From a bacterium (GTDB taxonomy: Bacteria > Pseudomonadota > Alphaproteobacteria > Caulobacterales > Hyphomonadaceae), in assembly GCA_016125045.1 (NCBI GenBank), contig WGML01000002.1, forward strand, positions 1 through 64,000: DNA of 64,000 nt, given 5' to 3'. Numbering within the stretch: position 1 is the stretch's first letter; every line of letters starts with the position of its first letter. Shown piece after piece: positions 60,240 through 64,000 of this stretch. A program made the translations under genes and the position numbers. Under the pieces are notes generated by a model. The model worked only from the letters and a program-made list of their open reading frames with translations, was not told where the DNA came from and searched no databases.

Positions 60240-61319
60240 TCAAGCCTCCGCGACAAACCCCTTCCAGGTGCGCATGTACGACACGAACGCATCGCCAAGT
60301 CCTTCGCGTTTCAGGTGGGCGACGGAGGCCGGCAGCGGCGTCGGCGTGAAGTGCGCGTCCGCGCGCACCTGAAGCGGAAAATCATGGTGCAGGATCGCCG
60401 TCCGGCCGATCACCACGAAATCAAGACCTGCGGCGAGCGCCTGCGCCGCGCCGTCGCCGGTCGTGATCTTGCCCGCCGCCCCGAGGCGCACGGATGCGCG
60501 ATCGAGCTCGGCGAAGTGGCCGAGCAGCGAGGTGTGCTGCTGGTCCTCCTCCAGCGGCTGTTTGAAGACATCCCATAGCGACATGTCGAGATAATCGATC
60601 CGTCCTTCCGTCATCAGATGCTGGGCCAGCGCCTTGATTTCTGTGAGCTTGAGCCCGAAGCGCTCGGGCGACAGGCGCACGCCCACGCTGAAGTCCGCCC
60701 GGCACGCCGCCCGCACGCCCTCGATGATTTCAAGAATGAGCCGCGCCCGGTGTTCCGGTGAGCCGCCATATCGGTCCGTGCGGTGGTTGATCTCGGGGCT
60801 GAGGAATTGACACAAGAGATAGCCGTGCGCGCCATGGATCTCGACGCCGTCAAACCCCGCCTGTTCGCAGCGCCGGGCGGCGGCGATGAAATCGTCCCGC
60901 GTCCGCTCCACCTCGTCGAGCGTCATGCCCCGCGCTCCGGTCTCGTCATTGTCGGACGGGCAGAGCGGCGCGCCGCCGATCAGGTCCTTCGGTGACCGCA
61001 TCCCCGCATGATGGAGCTGCACGACGCTGTGCGTGTCGTGCGCGTTCAATGCTGACGCGAGGCGTATCAGACCCGGCAGATGGCGGTCGTCGTGCACCCC
61101 TAGCTGGCCGGGAAAGCCGCGCCCTTCGGCCTGAACCGACGCCGCGCAGGTCATGGTGAGGCCGAAGCCGCCCTTCGCCCTCATGGTCAGCCAGTTGAAT
61201 TCGTCGTCGCTCAGCACGCCGTCGGCGTGGCTTTGCCAGTTCGTGAGCGGGGCCAGCATGAAGCGGTTCTTCAGGGCCGGACCGCGCGTCAGCGAGAGCG
61301 GCTCGAACAGGGCGGTCAT
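60240..61319 (-). CDS. NADH:flavin oxidoreductase, old yellow enzyme family
   Basis: This 359-residue FMN TIM-barrel protein has FMLAPLTNWQSHADG near the start, HSVVQLHHAGMRSP, the family pattern FDGVEIHGAHGYLLCQFLSP then EINHRTDRYGGSPEHRARLI, and the FMN-phosphate region GDGAAQALAAGLDFVVIGR. It should reduce activated double bonds with NAD(P)H. The HGAHGYL motif places it among the single-domain OYE-like enzymes rather than 2,4-dienoyl-CoA reductases, which are longer. It is convergent with amn. Confidence 0.92.
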   Translation of the reverse strand: MTALFEPLSLTRGPALKNRFMLAPLTNWQSHADGVLSDDEFNWLTMRAKGGFGLTMTCAASVQAEGRGFPGQLGVHDDRHLPGLIRLASALNAHDTHSVVQLHHAGMRSPKDLIGGAPLCPSDNDETGARGMTLDEVERTRDDFIAAARRCEQAGFDGVEIHGAHGYLLCQFLSPEINHRTDRYGGSPEHRARLILEIIEGVRAACRADFSVGVRLSPERFGLKLTEIKALAQHLMTEGRIDYLDMSLWDVFKQPLEEDQQHTSLLGHFAELDRASVRLGAAGKITTGDGAAQALAAGLDFVVIGRTAILHHDFPLQVRADAHFTPTPLPASVAHLKREGLGDAFVSYMRTWKGFVAEA

Positions 61320-61489
61320 CGGCGGCGTCCTTCAGCTTGAATCAGGTGGCCGTTGTTCCAGAAAACGGGCGGTCCTGTGAACCCTCAATATCAGGCTCGC
61401 CTTCCGGGCGAACCGCAGCCTTTCACGCCATCCTCGGACGTGCGAGGCTCCTCCCCCGCCCCATGGCGGCGAAGAATCGCGAGGCAGAC

Positions 61490-62965
61490 ATGGCGCAGGG
61501 TGCAGACACCGCGGCCGCCGCCGACCCTGACACGGCGCGCGCGAGACCGCCGGCGCTCGGCGGCGCGCTGTCGCGTCCGGCTTTCTCCTGGGCGCTCTAC
61601 GAATGGGCGCGAAACCCCTACTACATGCTGGTCGTGGTGTTCGTGTTCGCGCCGTATTTCGCAGAGCACGTCATCGGGGCGGGCCTGCTTGCGAGCGGCG
61701 CCGCGACGACCCAGGCGGACGCGAACGCGCTCGGGCAGGCGCGCATCGCCGAAGTGATCAAGTGGGCGGGCGTGATCGCCGCCTGCTCGGCGCCCTTTCT
61801 TGGGGCCGCGCTCGACCGGGGAGGGCGACGCAAGCCGCTTGTCGCGCTCTGCCTGTTCGTCGTCGCCGCCTGTTCATTCAGCCTATGGTGGGTCGAGCCG
61901 GGCGGGACCGGCATTCCGGCGGGGACCGCCATGGCCGTGCTCGTCGCGGGCTTCGTCGCCTACACCTATTCGGAGGTGATCCATAACGCGATGCTCGGCG
62001 ACGCCGCGCGGCCCGATGCGGTGTCGGCGACGTCCGGCCTCGGCCTCGGGCTTGGGCAGCTTGCGACCGCGGTGCTGCTGATCGCCGTCGCCGGCGTCGC
62101 CGCCCCCGCCTTGCTTGCTCCCGCGGGCGAGGTGCGTCCCGGCCTCTTCGGGATCGATACGACGTCCTTTGAACATTTCCGCATGGTGGGGCCGATCTGC
62201 GCGGTCTGGCTCGCAGCCTTCATCGCCCCGTTCTTCCTCTGGGCCCCGGACGGCGGACGGCCGAACGCTGACTGGCGGACTGCGGTCATCAGCGGCGCAA
62301 CGGGCGTGCTGGCCACTTTCCGGCGGGCGCGCGTACATGCAAACGCGATGAAGTTTCTCGGCGCGCGGGTGCTTTATGCGGATGGAATGGCGGCGCTGCT
62401 CGCGATCGGACCGACCTATGTCAGCCTGTTTCTCGGGTGGAATTTTCTCGAACTCGTCGCCTACGCCATCTACTCGTCGGTGTTCGGCTTTGTCGGCGGC
62501 CTGCTCGGCGGCTGGCTCGACCGTCGGTTCGGCGCGCGCCGCGCCCTGATCGTCGAGATCACCGTTCTGATCTTCACGCTGGCGGCGTTGCTCTCCGTGA
62601 CGCAGGACTCCCTCGGCTACGGCCTGATTCCGATCGAGGGGCGGATATGGGAGGGGCCGGTGTTCAATTCCCTCGCGGATATCGCCTATCTCGCCGTCGG
62701 CGCCGTGCTCGCGGCGTTCGCCACGGCGTCGATCTCCTCGAGCCGGTCGCTGATGGTGGGGCTTGCTCCGCCGGAGATGCGCGGCGAGTTCTTCGGACTG
62801 TTCGCGATCGCTGGCACGATCACCGTGTGGATCGGCCCGCTGCTCATCGAAACGCTGACGGAGGCGACCCGAAATCAGCGCATCGGCATGGCGTCGATCG
62901 GCGTTCTCTTCGTCGCCGGGCTGATCGGGCTGTTCTTTGTGCGCGACGCGGAAAAGCGCGCTTGA
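61490..62965 (+). CDS. MFS transporter, UMF1/Atg22-like
   Basis: This 491-residue protein has about 12 predicted transmembrane helices. The opening helix region RPAFSWALYEWARNPYYMLVVV follows the pattern ALYDWANS of the UMF1/Atg22 efflux group. A motif resembling that loop is in LDRGGRRKPLVALCLF, and a second-half copy in LDRRFGARRALIVEITV. It probably exports amino acids or another small solute. The ATG at 61490 follows GAGGCAGAC; an ATG at 61463 would add nine residues. It is convergent with the CpaC-like gene, 4 bases apart. Confidence 0.85.
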   Translation: MAQGADTAAAADPDTARARPPALGGALSRPAFSWALYEWARNPYYMLVVVFVFAPYFAEHVIGAGLLASGAATTQADANALGQARIAEVIKWAGVIAACSAPFLGAALDRGGRRKPLVALCLFVVAACSFSLWWVEPGGTGIPAGTAMAVLVAGFVAYTYSEVIHNAMLGDAARPDAVSATSGLGLGLGQLATAVLLIAVAGVAAPALLAPAGEVRPGLFGIDTTSFEHFRMVGPICAVWLAAFIAPFFLWAPDGGRPNADWRTAVISGATGVLATFRRARVHANAMKFLGARVLYADGMAALLAIGPTYVSLFLGWNFLELVAYAIYSSVFGFVGGLLGGWLDRRFGARRALIVEITVLIFTLAALLSVTQDSLGYGLIPIEGRIWEGPVFNSLADIAYLAVGAVLAAFATASISSSRSLMVGLAPPEMRGEFFGLFAIAGTITVWIGPLLIETLTEATRNQRIGMASIGVLFVAGLIGLFFVRDAEKRA

Positions 62966-62969
62966 GGCG

Positions 62970-63422
62970 TCATTTCCCCTCGGCGGACGCCTTCTTCGCG
63001 TTGTTGGTGTCGCTCACTTCGGAAACGTGGCTCGGCGCGTCGCCGGCCTGCACGATGCTGCGGCACTTGTCGAAGCAGGAGTAGGAATAAGTGCCGTCGC
63101 CGCGCACGATGGTGAGGCGGCCGGGCGTTTCGTCCACCACGGCGATCATGTTCGAGTAGACGGTGCGGCCGGCGGCGTCGAGCACGAGCAGATTGGTCGC
63201 CCCCCATGCGCGGCCGGTCACCAGCAGGGTCGTCGCGTCATGCACCGCAACCCCGATCACCGAACCATTGCCGATGACCACGCTTTCGGCCGGGGCCTTG
63301 AGCTTGAGGATGAAGGTCTGATCGACCGCCACTTCGAACGGCGCTCCGGGCCGGGTTTCGGCGACCGACGCGGGGGCGATGAGCCCGAGAGCGAGGGCGG
63401 CGAGAATGCTGCGCAGCCGCAT
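62970..63422 (-). CDS. Pilus assembly protein N-terminal domain protein (CpaC/RcpA N-domain)
   Basis: This 150-residue exported protein (signal MRLRSILAALALGLIAPASVA) has the domain that precedes the secretin in CpaC/RcpA: PFEVAVDQTFILKLKAPAES, then VVIGNGSVIGVAVHDATTLLVTGRAWGATNLLVLD. No secretin domain follows. The last 45 residues hold two Cys (SYSCFDKCRSI) and a polar tail. It may guide the outer-membrane pore of a tight-adherence (Tad/Flp) system. The ATG at 63422 follows GGAG; a GTG three codons upstream is possible. It is divergent from the Flp pilin gene. Confidence 0.88.
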   Translation of the reverse strand: MRLRSILAALALGLIAPASVAETRPGAPFEVAVDQTFILKLKAPAESVVIGNGSVIGVAVHDATTLLVTGRAWGATNLLVLDAAGRTVYSNMIAVVDETPGRLTIVRGDGTYSYSCFDKCRSIVQAGDAPSHVSEVSDTNNAKKASAEGK

Positions 63423-63858
63423 GAAGGACACTCCTGTATCCGGTAAACCAGCAGAACATCGACAAGGTTAGGTGCGAGACCTGAATGAAAGGCTAAAGCC
63501 CGGCCGCCTCGCTCAGGCCTCGCGCGCGTCACGTGCGGGCGATGTCATGGAGCCCTCCGCCGGCCCAGCCCCGGCGAGGGTGGGTGCGCCCATCCGCAGC
63601 GGATGCGGCTGGGCCCGAATTCAGCCATGAGAGGGGAGGGCCAACTGAACGATCAAAAACTGTCAATCATGGTTACTCAAACAAGAACAGTATTTGGTGA
63701 ATTTCTTGTTCTCCATGGTTAATCCAGACTGAACAAAGAATTCGGCATTTTCTTTTTGGGGAAACGAAGTCTTCACTCAAGTCGAGTACAACTCGCAATA
63801 CCTGCTGCGGTTCTCGAAAAGCGTGGCGGGCCAACGCCATGCATAGCGGAGTAGAGAC
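63423..63858. promoter_or_regulatory. Long regulatory spacer between the CpaC-like and Flp pilin genes
   Basis: These 436 bases hold no gene. The right half, about 63640-63780, is strikingly AT-rich against its surroundings. A perfect 8-bp inverted repeat AACAAGAA/TTCTTGTT (63680-63687 and 63703-63710) lies there. Next to it is TTAATCCAGACTGAA (63719-63733), which fits a CtrA-type TTAA-N7-TTAA site with one mismatch. CtrA controls pilA in Caulobacter, so similar control is plausible. Confidence 0.5.
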
Positions 63859-64000
63859 ATGAAAGCGTTTGCTAAGTTCCTGAAGAACAACTCGGGCGCC
63901 ACGGCGATCGAGTACGGCCTGATCGCGGCTCTGATCGCGGTTGCGATTATCGGTGGTGTGTCGACCCTCGGTCAGAACGCCAACAACACCTTCACCGCCG
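63859..64000 (+). CDS. Flp/Fap type IVb pilin, N-terminal part (runs off the window)
   Basis: The first 47 residues of a short Flp pilin are visible, and the gene continues past base 64000. The leader MKAFAKFLKNNSG is followed by ATAIEYGLIAALIAVAI. The prepilin peptidase site is after the Gly, and the conserved Glu-Tyr pair sits at mature positions 5 and 6. A hydrophobic helix follows that packs in the pilus core. It forms the fibre of the tight-adherence system; the cpa/tad genes are expected to the right. Confidence 0.95.
   Translation, partial: MKAFAKFLKNNSGATAIEYGLIAALIAVAIIGGVSTLGQNANNTFTA

Overview
The window is GC-rich (mid to upper 60s percent by eye), gene-dense chromosomal DNA of an alphaproteobacterium. 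A Caulobacterales or Parvularculales-type marine or freshwater lineage fits best. The grounds are the Flp/CpaC tight-adherence genes at the right edge, a short NrdA/NrdB ribonucleotide reductase with GANTC (CcrM-type) sites upstream, the many S9 peptidases and acyl-CoA enzymes, and ATGA-type gene overlaps throughout. I see no rRNA, CRISPR array, prophage, transposase or plasmid functions. One tRNA gene, tRNA-Thr(CGT), is present.

Layout. 1-5185: the end of a cysteine-rich Sel1-repeat protein, a composite repeat-filled spacer, an SDR/NTF2 pair (-), an FG-GAP lipoprotein coupled to a HupE/UreJ-like membrane protein (+), and a second spacer with the same repeats. 5186-13698: a large DUF3604 protein (-) divergent from a complete five-gene peptide-type ABC importer (+). 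13768-15649: a small cluster of secreted and membrane proteins with metal-binding features, including an HMA protein and a MerT-like protein. 15690-20308: a flavin monooxygenase and an aldo/keto reductase (-) divergent from a Gfo/Idh dehydrogenase and an ACS-type MFS permease (+). 20411-26437: glutaredoxin, an AhpD-like protein facing a TetR regulator across two operator-like palindromes, a GGDEF/EAL protein and a DPP-IV-like peptidase. 26658-32267: cupin, an osmoprotectant-type ABC transporter with permease and binding protein fused, an enolase-superfamily enzyme in the same operon, YghU, and an NTF2-like protein. 32276-36443: a four-gene acyl-CoA catabolic operon (-), then tRNA-Thr. 36984-40738: cupin, GtrA, a HAD-UbiA fusion of decaprenyl-phosphate phosphoribosyltransferase type, dapF and a small secreted protein. 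40889-48706: prolyl oligopeptidase, PutA, a GT4 glycosyltransferase and a PstS-like protein. 49277-53857: nrdA and nrdB separated by an outer-membrane protein gene and an ABM-domain gene, with NrdR-box-like palindromes before each nrd gene. 54019-62965: penicillin acylase plus a Tat-exported FMN oxidase containing a CxxCH motif, a KAS III enzyme, AMP nucleosidase, an old-yellow-enzyme homologue and an MFS permease. 62970-64000: a CpaC N-terminal-domain protein and a truncated Flp pilin gene.

Most of the window is ordinary metabolism and transport. The parts most likely to repay study are: the HAD-UbiA fusion next to GtrA, which resembles decaprenylphosphoryl-pentose synthesis; the metal-handling cluster at 13768-15649; the fused betaine-type transporter with its enolase-superfamily partner; the CxxCH-bearing alpha-hydroxy-acid oxidase; and the regulatory DNA around nrdA, nrdB, the TetR gene and the pilin gene. 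All functional calls come from reading motifs by eye, without database searches.
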